64,000 bases of DNA. Source: Anaerolineales bacterium. Its GTDB lineage: Bacteria > Chloroflexota > Anaerolineae > Anaerolineales > UBA11579. This document shows positions 52,586 to 62,044 of this stretch, in pieces. The stretch lies in assembly GCA_020059485.1 (NCBI GenBank), contig JAGVCA010000036.1:1-64000 (forward strand), read 5' to 3'. The position numbers and the translations under genes were made by a program. Every line of letters begins with the position of its first letter. Position 1 is the first letter of the stretch. The notes under the pieces were generated by a model, which saw only the letters and a list, made by a program, of their open reading frames with translations, made no database searches and had not been told where the DNA came from.

Positions 52586-54580
52586 TTAAGCCTCCGGCTC
52601 CGCGCCCTGTTGGGCCGCCGGCTCATCGCCCGGCTCCCCGGCCGACTCCCCGGCCGGTTCAGCATCCCGCAGCATCGAATGGATGTGGTACGGGACATCG
52701 ATCACCACGACATCCTGGTATTGGCGCAGACTGGCGCGCAGACGCCGGGCTGTCTGGTTATGCAGGAAGCCGGCCGCCTCGGTCTCCGGGATGAATTCCG
52801 GCACCACGATCGTGGTCAGCTGGCCGGAGAATTCCTGGGCGCTGATCTTGGCAATATACTCCACCAACGGAGCCAGCACATCCCGGTAATCGTACTCGAT
52901 CAACACCAGCATCAAGTCCGAAGTGATCTCGGGGAAGCGGTTCCAGCGGCGCATGAAACGCTCCTCCGCCTCCGGCGATGTGATGATCGTCAGCACGCGC
53001 ACATCCCGCGAGATCCGCTTGGCGTACGAGATCGCCTGGATCGAACCGCGGTGAATATCAGCGATCGGCACAAAGACCACATCCGCCACCTTGGTCACAT
53101 TCTCATCGGACAGGCCGGTGGTGCTGAGCGAATCCGCCACCCGCTCGTAGTGCCGGTGGATGGCATTGAAACCGATCACCATCAAGGGGATCAACAGCAC
53201 CACCACCCAGGCCCCTTCCAGAAACTTGGTAAACACCAGAATAATGAAGACCACGAAAGTGACCACTGCGCCAAGGGCATTGAAAGCCTGTTTCAGCCGA
53301 GCGCTCTTCTCATAATGGATCACGGTGACGTTGGTATGAATTGACTCTCCTGGTTTGAGATGCGCGATCTTTCCCATCAGCAGGAACATGCCGGATTGCG
53401 ATAAACTGAAGCTTAGCATCACGCCCAGGGCATACAGCGGCAGCATGGCGATCTCGTCCGCCTGGAAGATGATCACCAGCAGCGAGGAAAGGGCTGCCAG
53501 TACCAAGATCCCGGAACTGAACACCAGCCGGTCGCCGCGGTTCTGCATCCAGCGCGGTAAAAAACTATCTTTAGCAAGAAAAGAGCCCAGACGAGGGAAG
53601 TCCTGGTAGCCGGTATTGGCCGCCAGGAACAGGATCATGGCGGTGAAGAACTGCACCCAGTAATACATAAAGCCGCGGCCGGTGATCTGGCGCGTCATCT
53701 GCGAGAGGATGCTCTCAGCTTCATCCGGTACCAGCGAGAGATGGGTTGCCAGGAAGGTGATCCCGATGAACAACGACATCGCCATCAGGCCCATTGCCAC
53801 CATCGTGATGGCCGCATTTTTGGATTCCGGCGGCTTGAAAGCCTGCACGCCGTTGCTGATCGCCTCGATCCCGGTCAGGGCTGTACAGCCACCGGCGAAT
53901 GCCCGCAGCAGCAGCCAGATGTAGGCGAATCCAGCCAACTGCGCGTGGGCAGCCACCTGCTCGGCTTCGATCACGATCGGCGCAGCCCCAAACCAGCCAA
54001 AATAGCGCACCAGCCCGATCAGAATGACGACCAGCACGCCGGCGACAAAGGCATAGGTCGGAATAGCAAATACCGTTCCGGATTCCCGGACGCCACGAAG
54101 GTTCACCCAGGTGATGATCAGGATCGCACCCAGCGCAATCCACACCCGCAGATCGAACAATTCAGGAAAAGCCGAAGTAACCGCCCGCACGCCGGCGGAA
54201 ACCGAGACCGAGACGGTCAGGATGTAGTCAGTCAGCAGGGCCGCAGCCGCGATCAGGGCCGGCTTGGTTCCCAGATTGTCTTTGGCAACCGTGTACGCGC
54301 CGCCGCCATCCGGATAGTGCAGGATCGTCTGGATATAACTTGAAACCACCAGCAGCACCAGGCCGGCGACTGCCAGGCCGAGCGGCAGGGTCAGCGACAG
54401 AGCGCCACTGCCCAGCACGATCAGCACGCTCATGATCGCCTCGGTGGCATAAGCATTGCTCGAGATCGGGTCGGAGGCGAACACCGCCAGCGCCCGCACC
54501 TTGTCCAGCCGCTCGTGCAATTCCTGGCTGGTCGGGAACGGATCGCCGATCAGTAATTTCTTGATGTCTGAAAATCCCAT
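52586..54580 (-). CDS. KimA-like APC-family transporter (potassium or amino acid)
   Basis: A 664-aa protein with about 12 membrane segments in its first 480 residues. It starts MGFSDIKKLLIGDPFPTSQELHERL and has SSNAYATEAIMSVLIVLG, YPDGGGAYTVAKDNLGTKPALIAAAALLTDYILTVSVSV and AGFAYIWLLLRAFAGGCTALTGIEAISNGV, as in the APC subgroup containing the Bacillus potassium importer KimA (YdaO). A C-terminal cytoplasmic domain of about 150 residues (VTKVADVVFVPIADIHRGSIQAIS) resembles the regulatory domain of KimA. It ends in an Ala/Gly/Pro/Glu-rich tail. No c-di-AMP riboswitch was recognised in its short leader. Confidence 0.85.
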   Translation of the reverse strand: MGFSDIKKLLIGDPFPTSQELHERLDKVRALAVFASDPISSNAYATEAIMSVLIVLGSGALSLTLPLGLAVAGLVLLVVSSYIQTILHYPDGGGAYTVAKDNLGTKPALIAAAALLTDYILTVSVSVSAGVRAVTSAFPELFDLRVWIALGAILIITWVNLRGVRESGTVFAIPTYAFVAGVLVVILIGLVRYFGWFGAAPIVIEAEQVAAHAQLAGFAYIWLLLRAFAGGCTALTGIEAISNGVQAFKPPESKNAAITMVAMGLMAMSLFIGITFLATHLSLVPDEAESILSQMTRQITGRGFMYYWVQFFTAMILFLAANTGYQDFPRLGSFLAKDSFLPRWMQNRGDRLVFSSGILVLAALSSLLVIIFQADEIAMLPLYALGVMLSFSLSQSGMFLLMGKIAHLKPGESIHTNVTVIHYEKSARLKQAFNALGAVVTFVVFIILVFTKFLEGAWVVVLLIPLMVIGFNAIHRHYERVADSLSTTGLSDENVTKVADVVFVPIADIHRGSIQAISYAKRISRDVRVLTIITSPEAEERFMRRWNRFPEITSDLMLVLIEYDYRDVLAPLVEYIAKISAQEFSGQLTTIVVPEFIPETEAAGFLHNQTARRLRASLRQYQDVVVIDVPYHIHSMLRDAEPAGESAGEPGDEPAAQQGAEPEA

Positions 54581-54666
54581 ACTGTTTTCCTGTTCAAAAC
54601 TGCTAAAAAATAAAAACGCCAGACACCAAGTGAAAATGGCATGCCCGACGGCTCCACAACCAACGC

Positions 54667-54694
54667 ATTATAGTCCTGTTTATTGGGTTGTCAA
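54667..54694 (-). promoter_or_regulatory. Promoter of the KimA-like gene
   Basis: Minus strand TTGACA (54689-54694), 16-bp spacer, TATAAT (54667-54672). A leader of about 80 nt contains GGCATGCC and ends with a T-rich stretch (54607-54618). Confidence 0.85.
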
Positions 54695-54825
54695 TCGACA
54701 ACTATGCAAACTCATCTGGGGCTTACCTGGTGGACACACCTAACATACCTCGGATATCCCGACGATATGGCATTGCGATCGAGACGCTGCCAGGCGTCGA
54801 AAGAAGCAATCTCTCTATTCAGGAA

Positions 54826-55605
54826 CTAATTCGCCAGGAAATCCTGCACGACGGAAATGAACGTCTCTGGGTCGTCCAGCATCGGGAAGTGACCGGCATC
54901 CGGCAGATACACCACCACCGGCTGGCTGGCATACTCCTCCACCAACTTGTGCTGGTTGGGATTGACGATCACATCTTTGCGGCCGTAGATGCCCAGCAGC
55001 GGGACCTCGATCTTGTGCAGGTCTTGCCGCAGGTCGGTATAACGCAGCGATTTGATGCTCAGGAGGAAGGACTCCAGCGTGGTCTGCGAAAGGTCGGCGG
55101 CGATCATCTCCGGCCAGCGTTTGTCCCTGGTCACCAGCGGCCAGCCGATGCGGATGCCCAGGTTGAGCGCCCACAGGCTGTTGTGCACCACCGCCGCCAC
55201 CAGTTTCATCCCGGCCAATTTGAGCAGGAAAGCCAGCGAATCCCCCACCACCGGCGAACCGATCACACCGGCCTTGGTCACCCGCTCCGGGTGTTGGATG
55301 GCAAACGACATCGTCACCGTCCCGCCCATGCTGTGGCCGATGATCGGCGCTTGCTCGATGCCCAGCTGGTCCATGAATTGTGCCACCAGACTGACAAAAT
55401 CGCTGATATTGTAGGTCTCGCGCTTCTTGCCAGACTCGCCAAACCCCCAGAAATCCAGCGCATAGGTGCGGTAGTGCTGCAAGCCTTTCATCGTATCCTG
55501 CCACAGATACCACGAGCCTAGCCAGCCATGCAGCAGGATTACCGGCTGGCCGCGGCCATACACTTCATAATGAACGATCCCCTGGTCGGTTGTGATAGTA
55601 GACAC
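54826..55605 (-). CDS. Alpha/beta hydrolase
   Basis: A 259-aa alpha/beta hydrolase with full catalytic machinery: oxyanion segment LLHGWLGSWYLWQ, nucleophile elbow GHSMGG (S92), acid in GIYGRKDVIVNP and His in PDAGHFPMLDDPE. It is close to the C-C hydrolase/esterase type; substrate unknown. It is paralogous to the protein at 41676-42464 (shared pattern VHYEV-GRG-P, GFGES, GHFPMLD). It is 37 bp after the GTPase gene and likely in the same transcript as the PATAN protein. Confidence 0.93.
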   Translation of the reverse strand: MSTITTDQGIVHYEVYGRGQPVILLHGWLGSWYLWQDTMKGLQHYRTYALDFWGFGESGKKRETYNISDFVSLVAQFMDQLGIEQAPIIGHSMGGTVTMSFAIQHPERVTKAGVIGSPVVGDSLAFLLKLAGMKLVAAVVHNSLWALNLGIRIGWPLVTRDKRWPEMIAADLSQTTLESFLLSIKSLRYTDLRQDLHKIEVPLLGIYGRKDVIVNPNQHKLVEEYASQPVVVYLPDAGHFPMLDDPETFISVVQDFLAN

Positions 55606-55642
55606 GGCCTGGCTGTCCTTCCCTCCTGCGCTCGGATCCCGG

Positions 55643-56176
55643 TTATTTGCTGATCTCGCGCATAATGATCTGCAGCAGTTCGATCAGTACGGTTTTCACC
55701 GATTCCTTGTCCCGGGCCACTGCTGGCAGCAGCGGGATATTTTTGTCCAGCCGCAGGGCGATCCGCATATCCTCCACGTCCCAGGCATCCGGTTTGTCCT
55801 GCTTGTTGGCGGCCACCACATACGGCGTCGGCGCATACGCCCGGAAGGTCTCCAGGATCGTGCGGGCCTCGCGAAAGGTCTCCGGCCTGGTGCTGTCCAC
55901 CATCACAATAAATCCCAGCATCCCTTCCGAGAGGATCTCCCACATGAAGTCAAAACGTTTCTGACCGGGCGTCCCAAAAAGGTACAGTACCAGTTCGTCG
56001 TCCACCGTGATGCGCCCAAAATCCATCGCCACCGTGGTCGATTCCTTGATCTTTTCCGCCTCGGCAGTGATCTTGCGTTCAGTGGAGACCACATCAATCT
56101 CGCTGACCGTCTGGATGAACTCGGTCTTGCCTGAGTTGAATGGTCCGGTAACCACCATTTTGACTGTTTGCATCAT
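55643..56176 (-). CDS. Small Ras-like GTPase (MglA/Arf-like group)
   Basis: A 177-aa GTPase. P-loop GPFNSGKTEFIQ (about residues 11-22), the switch II region with LFGTPGQKRFDFMWE (the usual DxxG Asp is replaced), and NKQD at G4 (about 120). Bacterial members of this group often act in polarity or with roadblock proteins. Starts at ATG (MMQTV); 22 bp after the PATAN gene, which suggests a linked signalling pair. Confidence 0.93.
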   Translation of the reverse strand: MMQTVKMVVTGPFNSGKTEFIQTVSEIDVVSTERKITAEAEKIKESTTVAMDFGRITVDDELVLYLFGTPGQKRFDFMWEILSEGMLGFIVMVDSTRPETFREARTILETFRAYAPTPYVVAANKQDKPDAWDVEDMRIALRLDKNIPLLPAVARDKESVKTVLIELLQIIMREISK

Positions 56177-56198
56177 GAATATTCCTTCAATGATTTCA

Positions 56199-57020
56199 TT
56201 ATAATGATCTGATCCGCCCGATCAACCGGTTGACCAGGTTCTTTTGCTCTTCCTTGCTCTTGCCGGCCAGGGTCTGTTCCAGACCCGGCAGGCTTTGTTC
56301 GATGCCTTCCGGCCGCACCAGTTCCACCAGCCCGGCTTGCAGCAGACTATAAACCACGCGGCGGATCTCCAGGTCGGACATCCGCGAGGCTTTGGCGATC
56401 TGCCTGATGGAGTTTTTGGGGTTGATATAGGAGACGACCTTCCATTCCTCCACGCTCATATTCAGCTTCTGAATATTCACGCCCGGGCGGTCGGTGAACT
56501 TCAGCGCCAGGTCCAGGTTGGGCAGCTCGTCCTGCAGCTGCTCCCACTCCCGCAGGCGGCGCGAGCCTTCGATGATGATGTTCTCCAGATCCATGCGGAT
56601 TGGGATCCGGTCGGGGGGCAAGGCTTCGCCGTTATTAAAATAGAACTGGCCTTCATCCCAATTAAACAGCCGCTGCAGGATATCGAGGAAATGGTTCTGC
56701 AGGCTGGTGATCACATCCCGCTGGGTGACATGGCCGGAATTGATCAGCAGCAATCCCAGTTCTTTGTCGCTGATATTGCCAGCGCGCTGGCTGATGGTCC
56801 TGTACTGGGCCGGGGTGAGCACATTGGCCTTGTGCAGGATCGCCCCCAAACGGCTGTCCTCATTGCTGATCTCGGCGTAAGCCAGTTTGCCCTCCCGGAA
56901 AGTGATCCGTGCGGCCTGGCTGGCGCTCTCCACCACAAGCGTCCCGGTCTTTTTGGCAAGGTTGACCAGGTTAAGTAGTTGTGTGATGGTGAAATCTCTT
57001 AAATTGCCCTTCAGCGCCAT
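56199..57020 (-). CDS. PATAN/DUF4388 domain protein
   Basis: A 273-aa protein beginning MALKGNLRDFTITQLLNLVNLAKKTGTLVVES, the DUF4388 (PATAN) signature, followed by ARITFREGKLAYAEISNEDS and FNWDEGQFYFNNGE. The C-terminal portion has a winged-helix-like NPKNSIRQIAKASRMSDLEIRRVVYSLLQAGLVE. PATAN domains are thought to mediate protein-protein contacts in two-component systems. It is the first gene of the PATAN-GTPase-hydrolase group. Confidence 0.9.
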   Translation of the reverse strand: MALKGNLRDFTITQLLNLVNLAKKTGTLVVESASQAARITFREGKLAYAEISNEDSRLGAILHKANVLTPAQYRTISQRAGNISDKELGLLLINSGHVTQRDVITSLQNHFLDILQRLFNWDEGQFYFNNGEALPPDRIPIRMDLENIIIEGSRRLREWEQLQDELPNLDLALKFTDRPGVNIQKLNMSVEEWKVVSYINPKNSIRQIAKASRMSDLEIRRVVYSLLQAGLVELVRPEGIEQSLPGLEQTLAGKSKEEQKNLVNRLIGRIRSL

Positions 57021-57127
57021 AGAAAATCTCTTTGCAGTCGAAATGATTGATAAAAAATTATACTGTAAAACAAACTATCCCGCCTTTTAGGAACATGGGT
57101 CAGAGTTTACAGCTTTGTTGGGCAGTC

Positions 57128-58312
57128 TCACCGGATCTCCTCCCCCGCCATCACCACCACCGGCCGCCCCTCCATCTGCGTCAGGAACACGGTCATTTCG
57201 CCGTCTCCTTCCAGGCGCAGCTGCTGGATCAGGTCTTCCGGCAAGATCGGTGAGCCGCGCTTCTTGACCGTCAACCGCCCAATGCCGCGTTCGCGCAGCG
57301 CTGCCCGCAGCCGTTTCAGCTGGAACGGCATCCAGTCCTCCACCGGCCACACACGGGCGAAAGGTGTCGTCACCAGCTCATCGGCCGTCAGGTAAGCGAT
57401 CTGCGGATCCAGTTGGGCTGCACCCAGTTCGGCCCCCAGCATCTCCACCAGGCCCGCCCGCAGCACGGCCGGGTCCGGTTCATACAGATACCCGCCCGGC
57501 TCACCAAGCGGCAGGCGCGGCTGTTCGGCCTCCGGACCCAACGCCAGCGTATGCACCGCCTCGCCGGTCAGCAGCGTCGCCCGCCGTCCTGTCGTCCGGA
57601 ACTGCCCAAACCACAGGGCGGCCTCTTTCAGATCGCCATCCTGGGATACAAATTCCACTTCGCAGTCATAGCCGGAGATCTCATTCAGATCCACCCCAGG
57701 CGAAACCTTGACGCACAGTCCAGCCGCATCCGGCAGCCAGCCCGCGATGATCGAAAGCGGCGGCTGGTAATCCTCGACCGAAAAAATCCGCTGGTGGTCC
57801 TGCCGCCGGGCCGGATCAAAGAACACCGCCTCGCGCCCGGTCAGCCTGAACGGCAGCTCGGTCACATCGGCCTGCACCACCTGTACATCGGCCCGCAGCG
57901 CTCGCGCATTCAGCCTGACCATCGCCGTTCGCACCTCGTCCAGCTCCACGCCGATCACCGGCCCGGCCGCCGCCAGCGCCAGCGCATCCCCCCCAATCGA
58001 GCAGCCCAGGTCGAGGATCCGTTCCGCCCCGGTGAACCGCCGCGCCCGGTGGGCGGCCACCGCCCATGGCGTGGCCTGTTCCAGCGCCTCGCGGGTGAAG
58101 TACATTTTTTCAGCGTTGGGAAATTTAGCAGCAGCCTCGCCGCGCAGGATCGCGATCGTCAACGCTGCCCGGGCGGTCTCGCGCGGGAAGCGCTTGGCCA
58201 GCATCGCAAAATCGGGCAGGAAATCCTTCTCGCGCGGCTCAAAAGCCATCGCAGATTCCAACGCCCACCGGCCTTCGCGCGTCAGCAGCGCGTACAAATC
58301 TGGCAGATGCAC
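57128..58312 (-). CDS. SAM-dependent methyltransferase with THUMP-like domain
   Basis: A 394-aa protein. The central methyltransferase has motif I ILDLGCSIGGDALALAAAG, VIGVELDEVRTAMVRLN and VFFDPARRQDHQRIFS (motif IV-like). The C-terminal LKRLRAALRERGIGRLTVKKRGSPILPEDLIQQLRLEGDGEMTVFLTQMEGRPVVVMA matches the THUMP-like segment of a bacterial family annotated as class I methyltransferases, probably acting on RNA. It precedes the FAD gene's stop by 4 bp, so is last in that cluster. Confidence 0.88.
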   Translation of the reverse strand: MHLPDLYALLTREGRWALESAMAFEPREKDFLPDFAMLAKRFPRETARAALTIAILRGEAAAKFPNAEKMYFTREALEQATPWAVAAHRARRFTGAERILDLGCSIGGDALALAAAGPVIGVELDEVRTAMVRLNARALRADVQVVQADVTELPFRLTGREAVFFDPARRQDHQRIFSVEDYQPPLSIIAGWLPDAAGLCVKVSPGVDLNEISGYDCEVEFVSQDGDLKEAALWFGQFRTTGRRATLLTGEAVHTLALGPEAEQPRLPLGEPGGYLYEPDPAVLRAGLVEMLGAELGAAQLDPQIAYLTADELVTTPFARVWPVEDWMPFQLKRLRAALRERGIGRLTVKKRGSPILPEDLIQQLRLEGDGEMTVFLTQMEGRPVVVMAGEEIR

Positions 58313-58316
58313 CGGT

Positions 58317-59615
58317 TTACTCCTCCCCCATCATCAACCGCGCCGCCCGCCGTCCGATCTCCACCGCGAAATTCGTCCCCCGGTCCCACGGATACACCTG
58401 GCTCATGCTGGCAAAGTACAACCCCTTGACCGGCGTCTGGATCGACGGGATATTGCGTGAGTGGTTCACCAGCGGCACCGGCTGGGCATAGTTCGCGCGG
58501 TGCAGCCAGGTCTTGATCACCCAGTCCTCCCGGAAATCCGGGTTGATGCGCTGGATGGCCGGCAGGAAGCGGGCCAGCAGCTGCTCTTTCGTCAGGGAGA
58601 AGTACTCATGCCCGGGCTCAAGATAATCGCCGGCATACACAATATGTTCACCCCCAAAATGCGCTGGCGAGACATAATTGGTATGCTCGACCAACGCCAG
58701 GAACGGGAACCCGGCCCGCTTTGGCAGGTTGAACCAGTAATAACCCTCGGTGGAAAGCTGCTGCCTGAGCGACATCGTCAGCACCACCGCGCCCATGCTC
58801 TTCAGTTCCAGCAGCCCTTTAAGGTACCCTTCGGGCAGGGCTGGCGCTAACCCCGCCAGCATATGCGGCGAAGTGGTCACCAGCACCTGGTCAAATGTGA
58901 TCTGGTCGTACTGCCCGGCCTTGACGGTCAGCTGCTCGTCCGGGGTCGTGACGATCCCGGAGACCGGCATATTCAGCCGGAAGCGTACTCCCATCCCGGT
59001 CAGGATCTCGGCGAAGTCGTCCGCAAAGGCCTGAAACCCGCCCTGGTAGGTGCCCAGCCGCGAGGTGCGCGCCTTGAGCCGTGCCCACATCCAGGCCATA
59101 TTGACCTGGTTGGCATAACGCTCACCGAACTTGCCAACCACCAGCGGTTCCCACATTTCCCGGTACACCTTTTCGCCCGCCCACTTCCGCATCCAGGTTT
59201 CCACCGTCACGGCTTCGAGCCGCTTCCAGTTGTTGGTTAACTTAAGATACAGGCCAACCAGCCCAAATCGGATCTTATTGATGCCCCATCCCAGCCCTGG
59301 GTACCGCAGGGCGTTCAGGATCGAGTCGAACGGATACCATTTCCCTTCATGCAGCAGCACGGTCAGCGGCCGTGGGAACAGCACCTTGTCACTTAATCCC
59401 AGCTCAGCGATCAAACCGAGCATGTGCCGGTCGCTCTGGAACCAGTGATGGTAAAACTTTTCCACCGACCAGTCCCAATGTGGTTCCTTGAACCCGGCCG
59501 CCAGTCCGCCGACATGATCGGCACCCTCAAATATCGTGACCTCATGCCCGGCCCGTGTCAGGTCGTTGGCAGCCGCCATCCCGCCAAATCCAGCCCCGAT
59601 GATTGCGATCTTCAT
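58317..59615 (-). CDS. FAD/NAD(P)-dependent oxidoreductase (protoporphyrinogen-oxidase-like)
   Basis: A 432-aa flavoprotein. The N-terminal dinucleotide-binding fold is KIAIIGAGFGGMAAANDLTRAGHEVTIFEGADHVGGLA; later ATHKLVLTSSP-like VLVTTSPHMLAGLAPALPEGYL and C-terminal GLYFASMSQVYPWDRGTNFAVEIGRRAA complete the FAD site. The family includes amine oxidases, desaturases and UDP-galactopyranose-mutase-like proteins; substrate unknown. It overlaps the flippase-like gene by 4 bp and is 4 bp from the methyltransferase, one operon. Confidence 0.9.
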   Translation of the reverse strand: MKIAIIGAGFGGMAAANDLTRAGHEVTIFEGADHVGGLAAGFKEPHWDWSVEKFYHHWFQSDRHMLGLIAELGLSDKVLFPRPLTVLLHEGKWYPFDSILNALRYPGLGWGINKIRFGLVGLYLKLTNNWKRLEAVTVETWMRKWAGEKVYREMWEPLVVGKFGERYANQVNMAWMWARLKARTSRLGTYQGGFQAFADDFAEILTGMGVRFRLNMPVSGIVTTPDEQLTVKAGQYDQITFDQVLVTTSPHMLAGLAPALPEGYLKGLLELKSMGAVVLTMSLRQQLSTEGYYWFNLPKRAGFPFLALVEHTNYVSPAHFGGEHIVYAGDYLEPGHEYFSLTKEQLLARFLPAIQRINPDFREDWVIKTWLHRANYAQPVPLVNHSRNIPSIQTPVKGLYFASMSQVYPWDRGTNFAVEIGRRAARLMMGEE

Positions 59616-60664
59616 TCTTGGGATCCTCCCTCAAGCGGCATTTCAGGCTCAGGCATAGGCTTTTGCCGCAACTCGCCCACCTGCCGCCACGAGATCCCCT
59701 CCCGGGCAAGATAGGCCAGCCCGACGACCAGCACCGGCAGCCACAAAGAGAAATGCAGCACAAACGCGTAGCTGGTAGCGATCTCGTTGGGGACATTGTA
59801 AAGCCCCAGCACGGCGATCGCGGCCAGATGAAAGACGCCGAAATACCCCGGTGCCGAAGGGATCGAGGTTGCCAGGTTGATCACGCCGATCATCAGCAGC
59901 AACGCCATGAAATCCACGCTGAAATCGAAGGCGTGCATCACGAGCCAGGCATTGGCGGTCTCCAGCAGCCAGACCACGATCGAAGTCAATGAGACCTGCA
60001 GGATATCGAGTGGAGAACGCAGCGAAGCCAGGCCGTCCAGGAACGGGGTCGCAAAATCAAGCACCCGCGCCTGGATGCGCTCCGGCAGCAGGCGGACGGC
60101 GAACCAACGCAGCACGCTCTCCGCCTGGCGCGGCAGCAAGGCCACCAGCACAAAAACCCCCAGCAGCCCGCCGATCACCGCGCCACCCCAGATCCCCACA
60201 TCCCGGATCGAAACATCCCCAAACAGGATCAAGTCCTCATTCGCCTGGGTAAGTCCGGTCACGCCGATGAAAACGAAAGCCAGCATGGTCAGCCCATCAT
60301 AGATCCGTTCCACCACGATCGTCGCCAGGGATGCCGAGATCGGGACTTCCTCCCGCGACTTGAGTACGACCGCCCGCAGCACCTCGCCGGCTCGAGCCGG
60401 GAAGATGTTGTTGCCGGCATATCCGATCGTGATCACCGGGTAGATCCGGCTGGGGGGAATGCGCTTAACCGGCCGCAGCAGGGATTGCCACCGCCAGGCG
60501 CGCACCCACAGGGACAGGAAATACACGGCCACCCCAGGGACGAGCCACCAGTACTTTGCCTGGGCAGTCTCCACCCACAGTCTGGCAAAATCTACGTCCT
60601 TCAGAGCCAAATACAGGAACAGTGCGCTGATCAGCACACCCAGCCAAAAGATCCATCTTTTCAT
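59612..60664 (-). CDS. Flippase-like (lysylphosphatidylglycerol synthase TM region) protein
   Basis: A 350-aa integral membrane protein of the UPF0104/LPG-synthase transmembrane family with about eight segments, including WLVPGVAVYFLSLWVRAWRW, PARAGEVLRAVVLKSREEVPISASLATIVVERIYD and SIPSAPGYFGVFHLAAIAVL. Such proteins are thought to flip or transport lipid-linked sugars. It starts the three-gene operon; the next two genes could act on its substrate. The FAD enzyme overlaps its stop. Confidence 0.9.
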   Translation of the reverse strand: MKRWIFWLGVLISALFLYLALKDVDFARLWVETAQAKYWWLVPGVAVYFLSLWVRAWRWQSLLRPVKRIPPSRIYPVITIGYAGNNIFPARAGEVLRAVVLKSREEVPISASLATIVVERIYDGLTMLAFVFIGVTGLTQANEDLILFGDVSIRDVGIWGGAVIGGLLGVFVLVALLPRQAESVLRWFAVRLLPERIQARVLDFATPFLDGLASLRSPLDILQVSLTSIVVWLLETANAWLVMHAFDFSVDFMALLLMIGVINLATSIPSAPGYFGVFHLAAIAVLGLYNVPNEIATSYAFVLHFSLWLPVLVVGLAYLAREGISWRQVGELRQKPMPEPEMPLEGGSQE

Positions 60665-60718
60665 AACAGGACGATTCTACCACCGGGAGCCAATCCGGAC
60701 AGATAATCGAGGCTTTGA

Positions 60719-61564
60719 TCAGGATGCCATCTCTGAAAGCAACCGCTTAATGTGCGGCAGCACCTCCCGAGTCGCTTCCGCCCCTTTCTCGATGATCTCC
60801 GGAATCCGGTCGACATCAAACAAAGACAGATTCTGCTCAAACTCCGGCATGATCAGAAAGATCTCGGCGTGATGGGCCAGGTTGTAGAAGGCATAGGTCG
60901 CCTTGAGGATATTATTCATATAGATGCTGTTCATCTGCTCCTGGACCGCCGCCATCGAGCGCAGGCGGTTGCGATAACTCAGCGTGAATCCCATCGCGAT
61001 GATGATATCCGCCCCATCCTGAATGGCGACGTCCACCGGCAACGGATCAGACACTCCGCCGTCGATCAGCAGCCGTCCATCCACTTCCCACGGTGGGAAG
61101 ATCATCGGAATCGCCAGGCTCGCCCGGACGGCATCCTTGACCCGGCCTTCCGACAGGATCACCTTCTCCCCATCTGCCAGATCGGTCGCAACCAGCTTAA
61201 GGGGTATCTTCGTCTGATCAAAGGTCAGGTCGGAGGCCACATTTTCCAGCGCCATATTCAGATATTGGTCATCCACCAGCCCACTGCGTTCATCGAATTT
61301 CATTGAACCATTCCGGGCGGCCCTCAGGTTCGTGGTGTACCCTTCCATGATCTCACTGGTCCAGATCGCCTTTGATCCCTCCATCATATACTCAATATCC
61401 GCGCCCTGCGCGATCAGCGCACCATACACACTACCGCCACTGCACCCGATGATCGAATCTACCTCAATCTCGTTCCTCAGCACTTCCCACATCCCGATCG
61501 CAGCCGCGCACTTGATCCCGCCGGATCCGATCACCAGAGCCGTTCTCTTACCATTAATATTCAT
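60719..61564 (-). CDS. Patatin-like phospholipase
   Basis: A 281-aa patatin family protein. The nucleophile elbow GxSxG is in DSIIGCSGGSVYGALIAQGA and the Asp of the dyad is in LLIDGGVSDPLPVDVA. The oxyanion-loop GSGG is in LVIGSGGIKCAAAIGMWEVL. It should hydrolyse acyl lipids. It lies 15 bp after the STAS gene, so the anti-anti-sigma protein and the lipase may be co-transcribed. Confidence 0.92.
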   Translation of the reverse strand: MNINGKRTALVIGSGGIKCAAAIGMWEVLRNEIEVDSIIGCSGGSVYGALIAQGADIEYMMEGSKAIWTSEIMEGYTTNLRAARNGSMKFDERSGLVDDQYLNMALENVASDLTFDQTKIPLKLVATDLADGEKVILSEGRVKDAVRASLAIPMIFPPWEVDGRLLIDGGVSDPLPVDVAIQDGADIIIAMGFTLSYRNRLRSMAAVQEQMNSIYMNNILKATYAFYNLAHHAEIFLIMPEFEQNLSLFDVDRIPEIIEKGAEATREVLPHIKRLLSEMAS

Positions 61565-61579
61565 TTTTATTTCAGTTTC

Positions 61580-61912
61580 CTAGAAATTACTGATCGCGCT
61601 GTCCACATCCGGGAACAACTTAATAATGCTGGTAAACCCGGTCAGGCTGAGCACCTTTTCCACCTGTTTCTGCACGCCGGCCAGGAACAGATCCCCCCCA
61701 TTGCCACGAGCCGCCTTCGCCGCCAACAAAACCACCCGCAGTCCTGCGCTGCTGGTGTAGTCCACCTGACTGAAATCCGCCACGATCTTGCTGGCCCCCC
61801 CGGCGATCAAACCGTCCATATGAGCCGAGATCTGCTGAGCGGTCAGTGAATCAATGCTGCCGGCAAAGCCGACCACCGTGATGTCATTAATCTTGCGATC
61901 TTTAATTTCCAT
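61580..61912 (-). CDS. STAS-domain anti-anti-sigma factor
   Basis: A 110-aa STAS protein. The strand-helix pattern VVGFAGSIDSLTAQQIS and the phospho-Ser segment VDYTSSAGLRVVLLAAKAARGNGGDL are typical of SpoIIAA/RsbV type, with the Ser at 54 or 55 phosphorylatable by a partner kinase. ATG at 61912 preferred (AAAGGA 5 nt upstream); three earlier Met codons are less likely. The RsbW-like gene lies 132 bp upstream. Confidence 0.92.
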   Translation of the reverse strand: MEIKDRKINDITVVGFAGSIDSLTAQQISAHMDGLIAGGASKIVADFSQVDYTSSAGLRVVLLAAKAARGNGGDLFLAGVQKQVEKVLSLTGFTSIIKLFPDVDSAISNF

Positions 61913-61942
61913 TCGAATCCTTTCGATCATCCCCATATCCCA

Positions 61943-61986
61943 ACCGGGCAAGCGGGGGGGATTATTGTCAATGAACTTTGCCCGGT
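61943..61986 (-). promoter_or_regulatory. Inverted repeat in the STAS leader
   Basis: ACCGGGCAA (61943-61951) and TTGCCCGGT (61978-61986) are perfect 9-bp inverted repeats around 26 nt, in the 132-bp gap before the STAS gene. It could form a leader stem; TTGACA occurs inside the loop but no -10 was found. Confidence 0.4.
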
Positions 61987-62044
61987 AATTAAACCTAACC
62001 AGTTCTGCCTTGCTGTGGCTGCCGCGAATGCAGTCGGAAGGAGG

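Noticed and set aside
54581-54700. c-di-AMP (ydaO-type) riboswitch before the KimA-like gene
   Set aside because: The leader is only about 80 nt and none of the conserved riboswitch segments were found.
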